This document shows positions 34,215 through 45,619 of a DNA stretch of 64,000 nt, piece by piece. Numbering within the stretch: position 1 is the stretch's first letter; every line of letters starts with the position of its first letter. The notes below the pieces were generated by a model. That model did no database searches and was not told the DNA's origin. It saw only the letters and a program-made list of their open reading frames with translations. The stretch covers positions 29,690,710-29,754,709 of the forward strand of contig CM019697.1 in assembly GCA_009760885.1 (NCBI GenBank), given 5' to 3'. The translations under genes were made by a program, and so were the position numbers. This DNA comes from Achatina immaculata. Its lineage: Eukaryota > Mollusca > Gastropoda > Stylommatophora > Achatinidae.

Positions 34215-35012
34215 GGAAGCAAGAAGAGAGGGAAAGAAGAAGCATCTTGAAGAAGAGAGGGAAAGAAGAAGCATCTTGAAGAAGAGAAGGAAAGAAGCAT
34301 ATTGAAGAAGAGAGGGAAAGAAGAAGCATCTTGAAGAAGAGAGGGAAAGAAGAAGCATCTTGAAGAAGAGAAGGAAAGAAGAAGCATCTTGAAGAAGAGA
34401 AGGAAAGAAGAAGCATCTTGAAGAAGAGAAGGAAAGAAGAAGCATCTTGAAGAAGAGAGGGAAAGAAGAAGCATATTGAAGAATAGAGGGAAAGAAGAAG
34501 CATCTTGAAGAAGAGAAGGAAAGAAGAAGCATATTGAAGAAGAGAGGGAAAGAAGAAGCATCTTGAAGAAGAGAGGGAAAGAAGAAGCATCTTGAAGAAG
34601 AGAGGGAAAGAAGAAGCATCTTGAAGAAGAGAGGGAAAGAAGAAGCATCTTGAAGAAGAGAAAGAAAGAAGAAGCATCTTGAAGAAGAGAAGGAAAGAAG
34701 AAGCATATTGAAGAAGAGAAGGAAAGAAGAAGCATATTGAAGAAAGAGAGGGAAAGAAGAAGCATCTTGAAGAAGAGAGGGAAAGAAGAAGCATCTTGAA
34801 GAAGAGAGGGAAAGAAGAAGCATCTTGAAGAAGAGAGGGAAAGAAGAAGCATCTTGAAGAAGAGAAGGAAAGAAGAAGCATCTTGAAGAAGAGAAGGAAA
34901 GAAGAAGCATATTGAAGAAGAGAAGGAAAGAAGAAGCATATTGAAGAAAGAGAGGGAAAGAAGAAGCATCTTGAAGAAGAGAAGGAAAGAAAAAGCATCT
35001 TGAAGAAGAGAA
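34215..35012. repeat. 29-bp purine-rich satellite, array 2
   Basis: About 27 units of the same repeat as array 1, with a private CATATTG variant and an extra-A variant (AGAAAGAGAGG) recurring 180 bases apart. That is a larger duplicated block. It starts only about 220 bases inside the intron from the splice donor at 35231. Confidence 0.96.
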
Positions 35013-35230
35013 GCAACTAACAAAGAAACATCTTACAGAAGACAGACGAATTTGAGGATGATTTAAGGAACTGTTATACTGACCATCCAGAGACTTTAAA
35101 ATCGTACGAGGTGAGATATGATGTTTTAGTTACAGAGACAAATGCAAGACACGATGACAATATGAGCTTTGAGATTATCATTGAGTGTAATGTAAAAATA
35201 TAACGATGTTCATTATGGCTATCTACACAC

Positions 35231-35366
35231 CTGAGAATGATACAAGGTATTATTATGTTCATAAAATAATACTTGGTTCTCCGTCTGAGTTGTATTGAGA
35301 AGGTCACATCAGGAAAGGGCTCCTCACAGCAGTTGTAGAACACCACATTGCGCTGTACCGATACGC
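35231..35366 (-). CDS. Nicotinic receptor alpha-type subunit, loop C and TM1 exon
   Basis: 136 bp between TTACCAG and GTGTGT, entering in phase 1 and leaving in phase 2. It encodes VQRNVVFYNCCEEPFPDVTF, with the adjacent Cys-Cys pair after Tyr that defines alpha-type, agonist-binding subunits (loop C). Then come QLRRRTKYYFMN and the start of TM1 with the conserved IIIPC. The TM1 helix is completed by the next exon 12.7 kb away. Confidence 0.95.
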
Positions 35367-35515
35367 CTGGTAAGAAGAGTGACATGACTGTTTTCTAGAA
35401 AACTAGAAAATATGTGATCAAATAAAGCACATACTATAACAGTTTTTTTTCAGCACTGAAATTGAAAGTCATGCTAAATTTGAGTCAGCACGGAAGCCTC
35501 ACTCCAGATATTACG

Positions 35516-35870
35516 TCGGTGAAATCCTTCTGTCCACGTCCAGTGACGTAGACATGTTCTCTCTCTGAATCTGGGGCACCTTCTGCAAGGATTTTCCCAC
35601 CAACGCTTTTCTGCGCCTTTTCCCCGCTCTTGCCCAAATGAGACCTCCATTACTCAACATCTTCTCTTTTGTTCTTATCCATGTCCACCCTTACTACTGC
35701 TCCATTGAGGCGTCCAGTTCAGTGCTATTTTTGGCAATGAGTCACCAGCCCTCCGGGTGCACGTCCTATCATCAGTGTATTTCCTGAATAATAGAGGTCA
35801 AAGGCTTCAACTGCATTTCTGCCAATGACATGTTACTTCTTATGGTACTTGGCCAAAATATTCGTCTAAT
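35516..35870 (-). mobile_element. LINE family D, decayed C-terminal fragment
   Basis: The minus strand in shifting frames reads LPKIALNWTPQ, then EKMLSNGGLIWARA, the end of a LINE reverse-transcriptase ORF. The same end is seen at 56366-56499 (TTEMMLSNRGLTWARAEK). It lies in the intron between the loop F and loop C exons of the receptor. Confidence 0.65.
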
Positions 35871-36366
35871 TCTAAGTAAACATTTAGTCTGGAAGGAACT
35901 CCGTGGTTTTTTTTTCTATAGTTCTGGTGGTTTTCCAGCATTCACGTCTGCAGAGTAGCAACTTAGACCTGCACTGGGCAGACACTCTTGTAGTAAATAT
36001 TGTAAAATTTCAACACTTGGAAGGCCATTTGTATGGGATATTTTGAGACAATATACGAAGTGGCTAAGTTGTCTGCATTTGCAAGTCTTTGGAAGACCAG
36101 CGAATGTCTGTCGATACTTCGGCACTTAGTGGATTTGATCAGGTTTATCGCAAACGTCAAAATATTGCAATAGAAACCTATAATAATAAAGTCCATAGTG
36201 AAACTGATGTTTTTTCAAAGTAGGAAAGAGAGTGCACAAAAGAATATATATCATAACCATAATCATATCATAATATATATATATATACACACACATCATA
36301 ATCAATGGTAAGATCAATGGTTTTCAAGTTATCAAAGTGACCGTTACAAGAACTAAGATGTCTCAC

Positions 36367-36439
36367 CTAGAAGCTCCCATTCTCCGTTGTCCACGAAGTT
36401 TGAGAGATCCATAGTGGTGGAGCTGTTCCACACGTTCAC
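36367..36439 (-). CDS. Nicotinic receptor alpha-type subunit, loop F exon
   Basis: A 73-bp exon between CTCCAG and GTGAGA encoding VNVWNSSTTMDLSNFVDNGE then WELL. This is the segment after the Cys-loop in invertebrate nicotinic subunits and acetylcholine-binding proteins. It enters in phase 0, leaves in phase 1, and carries a glycosylation motif Asn-Ser-Ser. It is too short to be found as an open frame, and was recognised by continuity with its neighbours. Confidence 0.92.
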
Positions 36440-36699
36440 CTGGAGATTGTTTCAGTCTCTGATATACATTGTGTACATTTCAGAACAATCTAATTACATC
36501 AAGCTTTCCATCATCTTAAATGTATCAGTTTTGTGTCTAAACCAGTCAATCGTTTTGTATTTATTCCCACACGTAAACAGCCGCAGGCTAGCTACATTAT
36601 ATATCCTTGTATGTATAACATTGAGCATGGCTATAAAATAAGAAATTTCTAATTATTGTTTGACTGTTATCACAGATATGGGTAACATAACAACACATC

Positions 36700-36885
36700 T
36701 CATCTCTGCTGTAGCCCTAAGAAAAAAGGGTGCAGATAGGCTAGTGGACGGAAGCCTGTCCTCTCATCACGAAGGTTGTGGATTCACCCCAGATATAAAA
36801 ATGTGTACCTGGTGGGGAACTCAGCTTTTTAAAGACAGAGAAAATCTGCCTGCAAGAAGAGGCACACTGGGCTGAGTATAAAGAG
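36700..36885 (+). mobile_element. SINE-like fragment
   Basis: Contains GGCTAGTGGACGGAAGCCTG, a box B-like GGTTGTGGATTCACCCC, and GTGTACCTGGTGGGGAAC, in the same order as the head and middle of the SINE at 7128. It lies between two receptor exons. No 3' end recognised. Confidence 0.55.
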
Positions 36886-37261
36886 TGAAATACTTAGTCT
36901 TAGTCTACCAGAATGACTGAATATGCAAACGAAGACAAAAGAGAAGATTGTCTATAAACATGAAACCAGACAGGGGAATTGGCAACATGGCACAAGTACA
37001 GAGAGTGCAGAAAAAATAAATACTAAATGTTTCTAAGCGTTACAAAAGTAACTGTGTAGTTTCTGTTTGGAAACAGAAATGTTTCAAACGCATGTGCAAG
37101 TGGTTGCAAAGTTTTATAAAATACAGTACAGTAGTTCCTTTGGAAGGGTTTTCGTGAAAAGAGGATTTCGCAGGAAAGAAAGAACGTATTTTTCATAACA
37201 TAATGTATAAGGTCTCATAATTTGTTGTGCTACATAGCGCGTACTTGCTGCCAGTGCTTAC

Positions 37262-37442
37262 TTCTAGACCTGTGTAGGCCCACGAACCCAACTTCAGTCT
37301 GCAGACTTGCGTGTCAAATGGGAAAAAGGTGATGTCAATCTTGCACGAAGACCGGAAGCGGATGACTGGGCCCCAGAAGACCCGGCTAGTATTGTAGACC
37401 ATGGCAAGACTGGGCATATATCCGGACGTGTAGTCATCAACG
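37262..37442 (-). CDS. Nicotinic receptor alpha-type subunit, Cys-loop exon
   Basis: A 181-bp exon between CCGCCAG and GTAAGC. It encodes [32 protein letters not shown], and the disulphide Cys-loop [15 protein letters not shown] with exactly 13 residues between the cysteines and the canonical [13 protein letters not shown] (loop B, with the aromatic Trp of the agonist site) follows. It enters in phase 2, completing AGC from the previous exon, and leaves in phase 0. Confidence 0.95.
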
Positions 37443-37689
37443 CTGGCGGGAGAGAAATGTGGACGGAAGTTGGGCTAGTCAAGTCAGAACGAAATTTTTA
37501 AAAAGAATATATTTAATTTGTTTCTTCTTCCGCAAATAATAAACCATTTCATTCATCTGAGACACCGCAGGCACATCTTCAGTATGTAGGTCAACATACC
37601 ACTTAAATCACTATTTTACAGGAACCCTACGGAACTTCAGAAAAAGAAAAAGAAACAAGAAAATGATTTTAACTTGAAAATATATTAAT

Positions 37690-37980
37690 GTGGTGATAAG
37701 TGGAATTAATTATGGAATGTGGTGATAAGTGGAATTAATTATGGAATGTGGTGATAAGTGAAATTAGTTATGGAATGTGGTGAAAAGTGAAATTAATTAT
37801 GGAATGTGGTGATAAGTGGAATTAATTATGGAATGTGGTGATAAGTAGAATTAGTTATGGAATGTGGTGATAAGTGAAATTAGTTATGGTTTTTGGTGAT
37901 AAGTGAAATTAGTTATGTTTTTTGGTGATAAGTGAAATTAGTTATGTTTTTTGGTGATAAGTGAAATTAGTTATGGTTTT
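37690..37980. repeat. 29-bp minisatellite
   Basis: Ten units of GGTGATAAGTGRAATTARTT ATGGAATGT type, the later ones with TTTTTT in place of GGAATG. Located in the receptor intron between the loop A and Cys-loop exons. Confidence 0.95.
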
Positions 37981-38274
37981 CTTATTTTTCTTACTTACTG
38001 ATGTTTCTTCTTACCAGTCAAGGCCACATTAATTAGGATTTTTGGCAACTTTGGGAAAGATTGTGAGGAACCGAAATTGTGGCCAGTAATTTGCTAGAGT
38101 ATCTGTTCATATTTTGTCTTGAACCGTGCCATTTATCTTTTCATTTTGCTTCTCGAAATCAGTGATCTTTCTCGTCCGTGTTTTATTTGGCCATATAAGG
38201 ATTTTGTATTTCTGTTGTCTCTAATCAGTAAAGATGTCGCGTAACGTATTGTCTTGACTCATTTACTTCAGTGT

Positions 38275-38440
38275 GCCTGCATTATCCATTCATTCATCTG
38301 TCAATTCATTTGTTAATCCATTCATTATTTGCTCAATTATTCATGAATTGTTCAGTCAGTTATTTCTTTGTTCATTCATTCGTTCATTCATTTATTTTGC
38401 TCATTCATTCATCCATTTGTTGATTAATTTATTTGCGCAT
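38275..38440. repeat. Degenerate CATT/TTCA repeat
   Basis: Imperfect ATTCATTCATT-type tetranucleotide decay with longer units. Confidence 0.75.
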
Positions 38441-38636
38441 TCATCTGGTGTTGTCTCCCTTGGAGAGATTGCCAGCGTACTCTCTATGCCTGATGTGACA
38501 TAAAACTTATCAAAAATATTATTTCTGTTGTATAAATTTCTCGATACAATTCAGCACCGAAAATATAATATCTACAGACTTAAACAAACTTCGACAGATT
38601 CGATAACTTTCTTGATTGTTAGTTTTTTTTTTTTTT

Positions 38637-38727
38637 GAGGTTCGTGCTTCTGTCTCTATCTATCTCCTGTCGTGCTTCTGTCTCTATCTATCTCCTGTCG
38701 TGCTTCTGTCTCTATCTATCTCCTGTG
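38637..38727. repeat. 28-bp tandem repeat, three copies
   Basis: CGTGCTTCTGTCTCTATCTA plus TCTCCTGT, three near-perfect copies. Confidence 0.93.
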
Positions 38728-39006
38728 TCGGATGTAATCTTGTTAGCGTCATATTGGCCTTGCTACTCAGGCCAGTAATTCAGTTTGCAATTTCATTCAT
38801 TCGCTTTTGCTGCTATGTGCTGACGGCAGCAGTGAGATTAATAGTAAAGATGATGGCGGTGATGAAGATGCTGATTCTGTCATGAACATGATGATTTTGC
38901 TCATGAGGATAGCGTTAAAGGTGGTTAATGAGTTGTGACGTCGTTTGTGATGTTAATGAAAATGGAATAATGATGCATTACCGACCGTAATGTAACGTGA
39001 CCGAAC

Positions 39007-39116
39007 CTGTTATAGAGAACTATATCTGGGAGCCAAAGTTTCTCACAAGGAATGCGGATAGCGTAGATGCCACCATAATCTGCCCCTGACCAGTTCAATC
39101 GTTCGTCAAACCACTC
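39007..39116 (-). CDS. Nicotinic receptor alpha-type subunit, loop A exon (first recognised)
   Basis: A 110-bp exon, the usual size of this exon in nicotinic genes, between ATCTTCCAG and GTTCGG. It encodes EWFDERLNWSGADYGGIYAI then RIPCEKLWLPDIVLYN. The W-x-P-D-x-x-L-Y-N loop A motif with its agonist-contacting Tyr is intact. Joined exons 39116-20466 give an uninterrupted frame of about 503 residues. The preceding exons (signal peptide, N-terminal helix, 'WLKQ'-type short exon) should be at higher coordinates on this strand, but I could not identify them up to 64000. Confidence 0.94.
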
Positions 39117-39389
39117 CTGGAAGATTTGACAACATGAGACCACGGTAATTATGGCTAGAGAGACGGATAAGATGACGATGGACCAAACAGGTTAATGAAG
39201 AAATTCTGCTACTGTTTTTTTCAGCAAGCGAATGTTTCTGAATGTTCAGATGTTCCTGATTTTATATCTCAGCAGAGATATGAGCTGATACTCATTTTCT
39301 CCTAGCTTCTCTCTCTCTTTTTCTCTATCTCTATCTATCTCTCTCTCCATCTCTTCTTTAGCTTGATCAGAACTATGTTTTAGACCACA

Positions 39390-39423
<34 letters not shown>

Positions 39424-40457
39424 ATTTAGTTCCCTTGCGTTCCCTTGTTCCCAATCTGGCCACTTATTTCCACTCCATGGCCATTATTATCTCCCCCTAC
39501 ACTTGTTCTGCCTTCAGATCAGGGGGAACCACATTTCAGAAAAAAAGGGAATTTGATCATTTTCGTTTACAATAGCAGGCTCTTTGGCTAATGGGAGAAC
39601 TCAAAGCCTATCTTGCTTCTCCTGACCTTTGTCCGAACTTATGTTATTTGTAGATAATTCAGACTCTCAGCCTTTGTGACTGTTCAAGCAGATATATGCC
39701 TATGAAGCAAATGTGAGTGGTTTTGATGTATTTTCTTTTCATTTAGAAAAGACGTTTATTATGTTGTGCTCAATGCTAACGGAATTTTCCGTCCCTTTTT
39801 TGCTGACGTCCGAATGTTTACGTCTTTTTTTCCGTGTTAGTATTTCAATTGGAAAAAAATTTATGCCTTGTATTATTTGGCTCTCTCTCTCTCTCTCTCT
39901 CCATCTCTCTCTCCAGTAGTTCTTATATTATCTGGTTCTCTCTCTTCAATAGTTCTTATATTCTCTGGTTTTCTCTCTTCAATAGTTCTTGTATTATCTG
40001 GTTTTCTCTCTTCAATAGTTCTTTTATTATCTGGTTTTCTCTCTTCAATAGTTCTTATATCATATGGCTTTCTTTCTTTAATAGTTTTTCTTTTATTTGC
40101 CTTTCTCCTTTAAGTAGTTCTTGTAGTTCTAGCTGTAACTCATGAAAGATTATGGACAAAGAATGAAAAAAAATGTTTAAAAAATCTAAAACAATGGAAG
40201 CATTTCTGAACAATACATTTTTCATTCCGTAAAAAGTCGTCTCCAAATAACTATCCCTGCTCTCTTGAAAGATATAAATAGATTTTAGTAATATATCACA
40301 GTCACATATAGTTCCCCATGAATAAAAATAGGCTGAGAGGGGAAAACCTGTCGTGCAGTCAAATTATTTTCCTTGTGGTCAGTTAACTGTCAAAGGAGAT
40401 GGTGGGTCGATCACAGTTGTGTAGGACTAATGGCAGATTGGTATCACTGGACTACAT
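39117..40457. other. Probable receptor intron or 5' region
   Basis: CT-rich microsatellites (39304-39423) and a 31-bp minisatellite (39930-40090, units of CTGGTTTTCTCTCTTCAATA plus GTTCTTRTATT). No exon seen. Confidence 0.5.
39881..40090. repeat. (CT)n and 31-bp minisatellite
   Basis: CT run at 39881-39915 followed by about five to six 31-bp units that include a CT run, suggesting the minisatellite arose from the microsatellite edge. Confidence 0.9.
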
Positions 40458-41852
40458 CTTCTTCTTCTTCTTCGTTCATTTCTACCACCAAAAACCGCGC
40501 TGTGAACCTACTGAATTCACGCCTGTGGTCCTCGTTAGGTCCCGTGGTCCCCTGTGTGGTCCAAAATAGACCACACGAGATCCACGAGAGGACCACAAGG
40601 GGTTCAGAGTATCACAGTGCTTTCGCCTGTATTCTTGGTGGGTCTCGGAAGCGGGATTGCGTGACACCGTGGTTTTCATTGCACCAGTTTATTCTAGGGT
40701 TGGACTTTCTCACCGGAAGACCTCGACGTGTTTAGGATATCAGTGCATCCCCGCTGGGTGAGAGGCGGTAGCCCATCCAGTCCAGGGTTGGACTTTCTCA
40801 CTGGAAAACCTCAACGTGATTAGGATATGCAAACATCCCCGCCGGGTGAGAGGTGGTTGCCTATCTAGACTTCCCTGGTCCAGTGTCTCCGACTTCAGCA
40901 TTTTGCGGTCGTGGCCGCTACCCTTCCTAGTTGTGACTAGGATGGAGCTTTTGTCCAGGAGGACGAATCCTCGCCACTAGTGACTTCTACCCCTGGGTTG
41001 AGCCGGTTTAGGCATTATCCCAGTATGGGCGTGTTTGGGACGGGACCGACCTCTAGGGCAGAGGTACTGTGACATGCATAGCCTTCAAGATTCACCCCTG
41101 GTATGAGCCGGTTTAGGCAAAATTCACCAGTATGGGTGTTTATCAGGCGTTACCGACCTCTAGAGCGGAGGTGGCATGACATGTCTAGCCATCAAGTTCC
41201 ACCCCTGGTGTGTGCCGGTTTAGGCATATTTCACCAGTGTAGGTGTATTTCGGACGTGGCCGGCCTCTAGAGCAGAGGTGCCGTGGTATAGCTCTCGTAG
41301 CGATACTACTGGACATACCGGTTAAACTTCACTTTCCACCACCGTTTCCCATCGGCTCCCCACGGCAACCTTTATTTCTTTTCAGCATTTACTTCCTTAA
41401 CCGGGAGGAGCTTCACTCCACGCGCGGCATTTGAAGAGTCAAGCCAGCAGTGTCTTAACCTCTGGGACAAGCCGGTTCATGCATTTCACCCGATATGACT
41501 GCACTCAGGACGTGGCCGACCTCCAGACCAGAGGTGCCGTGATTTGACTGTTTGCTTCGCTTTATCCTTTCTACCACGTTTTCCGCAGTGATGCTGTGCG
41601 GCAACCTCATTTGCAAATTTCTTCATTGGCCGGGAGGAGCACCGCTCCACGCACGGCAGCTGAATATCTCGCCAACAGCGGTAGATCAGCTACCAAACGT
41701 GCCAATCATCTACCCTAAGTAACTGGTTTTCAGGCGCCAGATATTCGCCCTCGTCCCTTCTCCTGTCAGTTTAAACAGTTCTGCCACGGGAAGGCCAGGA
41801 GCTGGACTTGACTGCCAGAGGCTGTTTGTGGCGCGTTTGCAGTCCTTAGAAC
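40458..41852 (-). mobile_element. 1.4 kb non-autonomous retroposon, copy 1
   Basis: Bounded by a perfect 13-bp target duplication, CACTGGACTACAT, at 40445-40457 and 41853-41865. On its sense (minus) strand it begins GTTCTAAGGACTGC and ends GAACGAAGAAGAAGAAGAAG. No long open frame exists. Inside are four diverged modules of about 107 bases (near 40980, 41091, 41198 and 41455). Each carries CCGGTTTAGGCA or a variant and a hairpin of the form ACCTCT-N5-AGAGGT. There are also two ~90-base modules with CTCACCGGAARACCTC. The 3' tail is shared with the I-type LINE at 44562. Confidence 0.9.
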
Positions 41853-41865
41853 CACTGGACTACAT

Positions 41866-42515
41866 GATTCTAGACGTGCTCGTTGTACTTCAGTTTCTGC
41901 TGTTGTGCGAGGTTTGAACCGTTGAACTTCTCAAGCATAAAACACAGCAGCCAGATCTTCAGTTTCTGCAGCTCTTTATAAGAGACTTCTAAGTCTGACA
42001 GCTCCCAGTCGATATCGTGTGTGTTTATGGAGTCAGTCCGCCCACACTTATTCGATGGCTTTATAAACTAATGTTCTTTTTGTTTTCTTCATCGCCATTC
42101 AAGTCTGTCTCTGTGTACCGTGTGAGGCTTGCCAATATTAGCAGCCTCAGTACTATACATCTGATATTGTGCCTGTATGTCCGGACTTAGTTTACTCAAA
42201 AGCTATACTTATCAAATAGCCAAGAAATGACTCAAAGTAAACACCTTCTGTAGTAAAAGAGTATAGTTTAATGTGTCTTTAATATTTTCGTGTGTAGAAC
42301 AGGTGCACCATAAATGACGTTAGGCAACTTCATTTCTCGATAAAATGGAAAACCAATCAGGAATAGGCAGAAGGGATGTCGGAGCTGAAACCCAGGCTCG
42401 CTCTTTAAGTTGACGCGCATGCGCAGTTATCGCCTATACCTACTAATATTTCCTTCCAGTGAAAGAGAAATGATTTTAAAAGTATTATTTATTAAAACGA
42501 AGCATCCTTGATTAT
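41866..42515. other. Unassigned stretch
   Basis: No gene or repeat recognised. Confidence 0.4.
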
Positions 42516-42850
42516 GGTAGAAATAATTATACTAGCATGGTAGAAATAATTATACTAGCACGGTAGAAATAATTATACTAGCATGGTAGAAATAATTATA
42601 CTAGCATGGTAGAAATAATTTATGCTAGCATGGTAGAAATAATAATACTAGCATGGTAGAAATAATTATACTAGCATGGTAGAAATAATTAAACTAGCAT
42701 GGTAGAAATAATTATACTAGCATGGTGGAAATAATTATACTAGCATGGTAGAAATAATAATACTAGCATGGTAAAAATAATGATACTAGCATGGTAGAAA
42801 TAATTATACTAACATGGTAGAAATAATTATACTAACATGGTAGAAATAAT
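42516..42850. repeat. 23-bp minisatellite
   Basis: About 15 units of TAGCATGGTAGAAATAATTA plus TAC. Confidence 0.96.
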
Positions 42851-44184
42851 TTCACAGAGAACGTTCAAATGCATATAGAAATACAAACAATTTTGAGAAA
42901 ACTCTAAATGTATAATTGTATAACATATAAAAACACAAACAATTCTGAGACAACTCCAACTGAGTAACTTAACTTTTGTTTCATTTTGATTACTGAGCGG
43001 TAAACATTGCAAGAAACTGTGACGACTCCAAAGAACTCTTTTTTATATGTAAGTAAATATTTCACTGTTTCCGACTGCTGCTTTATTGAACAGACTTGGA
43101 ACTACTGAAAAACACTGGAAGTTATATTATAGATGCATTTCTCCCTCAAAATGGCGTACTTGTAAATAGTGTAGAAGTTGCCATGTCTATGACTACACCT
43201 CAACAGTGAAGGCATTATCAAATTTCGAGTCTCTGTACTTGTTGGAGGAGAAAAGAAAATCATGTTGGAGAAAGAAGTGACATTTCCTAATGCAGCCAAA
43301 CGAAGAAGGCGAAGTTAAAATGTTAAAATCACGCCATTTTCTGAAGGTCCTACGTTGTTCTCTTTGCTGGTTACAAGGTAGACAGCCTATTAGGGCATAA
43401 GTTTGATCTTCGTAATCAGACATTCCCATATATACTCCATGGAAAACAATGACAAATGCTGTCACCGATATTCCATGTGAAACCGTGACAAATGTTACCA
43501 TCGACGCTGAATGGGAAACCATGACAAATACTATCACCGACATTCCATGGAAAACATAACAAATGCTATAATCGAACTTCCATTAGCAATTTAACTCTTG
43601 GAGAAGAGATTAAAGATACAGTTAGAGATGATCAACAAAGAACATCAGTCTGAAATCAAGGCCCATATATGTCATCAATTACATCATTCACATTGTGAGT
43701 GAGTGATCGTCAATAGATATCACAGTATCCTTTGAAAAAAGAGGACCGAAATAATCCGTTGATTCTCAGAAAAACCTGAAAAAATGCAGTTTTTGAAAAA
43801 AAAAGTGATCTGACACTAGATCATCAAATCTATACTCATTTTCTGGAACAGAAACTTAGTGCTTCGGTAAAAAAAAATTATTTTCGGTTCTCTTCAATTG
43901 TAATAATCTTTCCTGTCTAGCCTGCATGTAAGCACTGCTACAAATTTATGTCCTTTTCGACACTCAGACTGGTAAAACACACCGGCAAAACCTACGAACC
44001 AGTTGTCCAAGAAAACTTTGACATAAGATTGACTTCCCCAAGAAAAAAAATGGACATAAAACTGATGTCTCCAAGAAAGCTGACATAAGATTCAAATGTC
44101 AGAACTAGTTTGTCTAATAAATTTATATACAAGGGCAGGAAAATCTGTGTTTCCGGCCTTGCATTTATTTATTTATTTTTTTAA
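42851..44184. other. Unassigned stretch with a ~44-bp degenerate repeat
   Basis: A three- to four-copy degenerate repeat at about 43430-43590 (CATGGAAAACAATGACAAAT, then GCTGTCACCGATATTC). The 116-codon minus frame crossing it shows no domain. Otherwise nothing recognised. Confidence 0.5.
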
Positions 44185-44186
44185 TA

Positions 44187-44224
44187 TGGTGCTCAAAAAG
44201 TAGTGGCAGATTGACAATTTCAAT
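44187..44224 (-). mobile_element. Old mariner relic, terminal repeat side
   Basis: GGTGCTCAAAAAGTAGTGGC resembles a mariner terminal inverted repeat. Together with 48833-48955 on the far side of the insertion it makes the 3' end of an older, minus-oriented mariner split by the younger element. Confidence 0.6.
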
Positions 44225-45619
44225 TACGAGGATCATACCGAAAGTTGTGAGCAAAAACTTTTAAAAAATCGGAATTTATAGATAGAGAAAATATAAATGT
44301 ATCACCTTAAACTGCATCCTTCACTTTTCAACATAACCTCAATTTCTCTGCACACATTTTCCCCATCGCTCTGCAAGTTTGAAAATACCCTCCAGGTAGA
44401 GTTCCGTTCCAGCTGACCGACGGCACAGACGCACTGCTTTCTGGACGTTCTCTCATGTGGGACCCAGCGGGCACAAGCTTTTCTATAGCCTAGGGTTTCA
44501 ATCATTTCCTGTACTGCATTGTGTCCTATTCCAAGATTTACAGCGATTTCAGATACTGTGAAGACTAACCAGGCAGGTGCAGTGCCGAGCCCCCTGCCTA
44601 GAAAGGGTCCACCCAATGCTACTGGAGGTCCTCTCAGTTCGTCTTGTGGAGTCAGGAGACATGAGAGTAGAGCTACTGGCCAAAAAATACAATGGAAGAA
44701 AACAGCCAAAAAGCAAGAACTTAAAATAATGCAGTGGAATGCTGAGGGTGTCAACAGTGTTAGAGATGGCTATAGCAAAAAGGTGGAACTAGAGAACATA
44801 CTTTTTGCAGAGCAGGTAAGTATATGCTGCATATAGGAGACACACCTAACCAAAGATGCCGCCTTTAAAATCAGAGGCTACCAGTGTTTTAGGTCAGACC
44901 GACAGGACAGAAGAAAAGGAGGAGTAATCACACTTGTTAAGAATAACATCAGTGCATATCAGGTGGGAGTGTACATGGAAGGAGCCGAATACCAGATGAT
45001 CCATCTAAAAAGTAGTAATACAGATTTCCACCTCCTTAACTATTACTGTCCTAATGACCGCCCACTTGCTTTAGAAACAATCCCACACAAAGAGAGACTG
45101 ATGATCTGTGGCGATTTTAACAGCCATTCCCAGAGCTGGGGCTGTGACCACATAGACAAGAGAGGAGAGGAAGTTGAGAGCTGGCAGGATGATAATGGAC
45201 TTCTCCTGATCAACCAGCCAATGGATCCCCCAACATTTTACTCAAGGGCTTGGCATACAACCTCAACACCAGATCTAGCATTCCACTCTCCAGATCTGAA
45301 GTGGAACATTACACGTGAAGTTGGAAAACAACTTGGAGGTAGCGACCATCGACCAGTCTTCCTGACAATAGAAAATGAACTCCTTAACACCAGTAGCCCT
45401 CTCCCCAGATGGAACTATAAAAAAGCAAACTGGACAATGTACAGACATCGTACAGATATCCTGGTGGGACAGCTGTCGATAGAAGGTAAGGATATTAACA
45501 GCATAGTGAAGTAATTCAATGCTTGTATCCTTCAGGCCGCTCGTGAAACCATTCCCAGAGAAGCTCGCAGGGACTATAAACCATACTGGTCTAGTGAGCT
45601 GGGAAAACTCCCTGATGAC

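Larger units (their letters stand above)
22577..35230 (-). other. 12.7 kb intron splitting TM1
   Basis: Donor GTGTGT next to CTCAG at 35231, acceptor TTTTCAG at 22577. It contains nested LINEs (22878-25443), an RTE copy (26066-27597), a 34-bp satellite, a U2-like RNA sequence, two 28-bp and two 29-bp satellite arrays and a 2.55 kb segmental duplication. No extra exon is recognised. It is large relative to the ~1 kb of the neighbouring introns, and nearly all the excess is repeat expansion. Confidence 0.85.

Noticed and set aside
31436..35023. Long minus-strand open frames (up to 337 codons) of repeated Ser/Phe/Leu peptide
   Set aside because: They are three overlapping frames through a 29-bp satellite whose unit lacks stops in any minus frame. 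There is no start context, no domain, and the same frames appear in both duplicates with shifting phase.
40373..40735. 120-codon plus frame
   Set aside because: It crosses the border and 3' end of the retroposon on the antisense side.
43193..43543. 116-codon minus frame
   Set aside because: Its N-terminal half comes from a degenerate ~44-bp repeat and the rest shows no family features or splice sites for the receptor.
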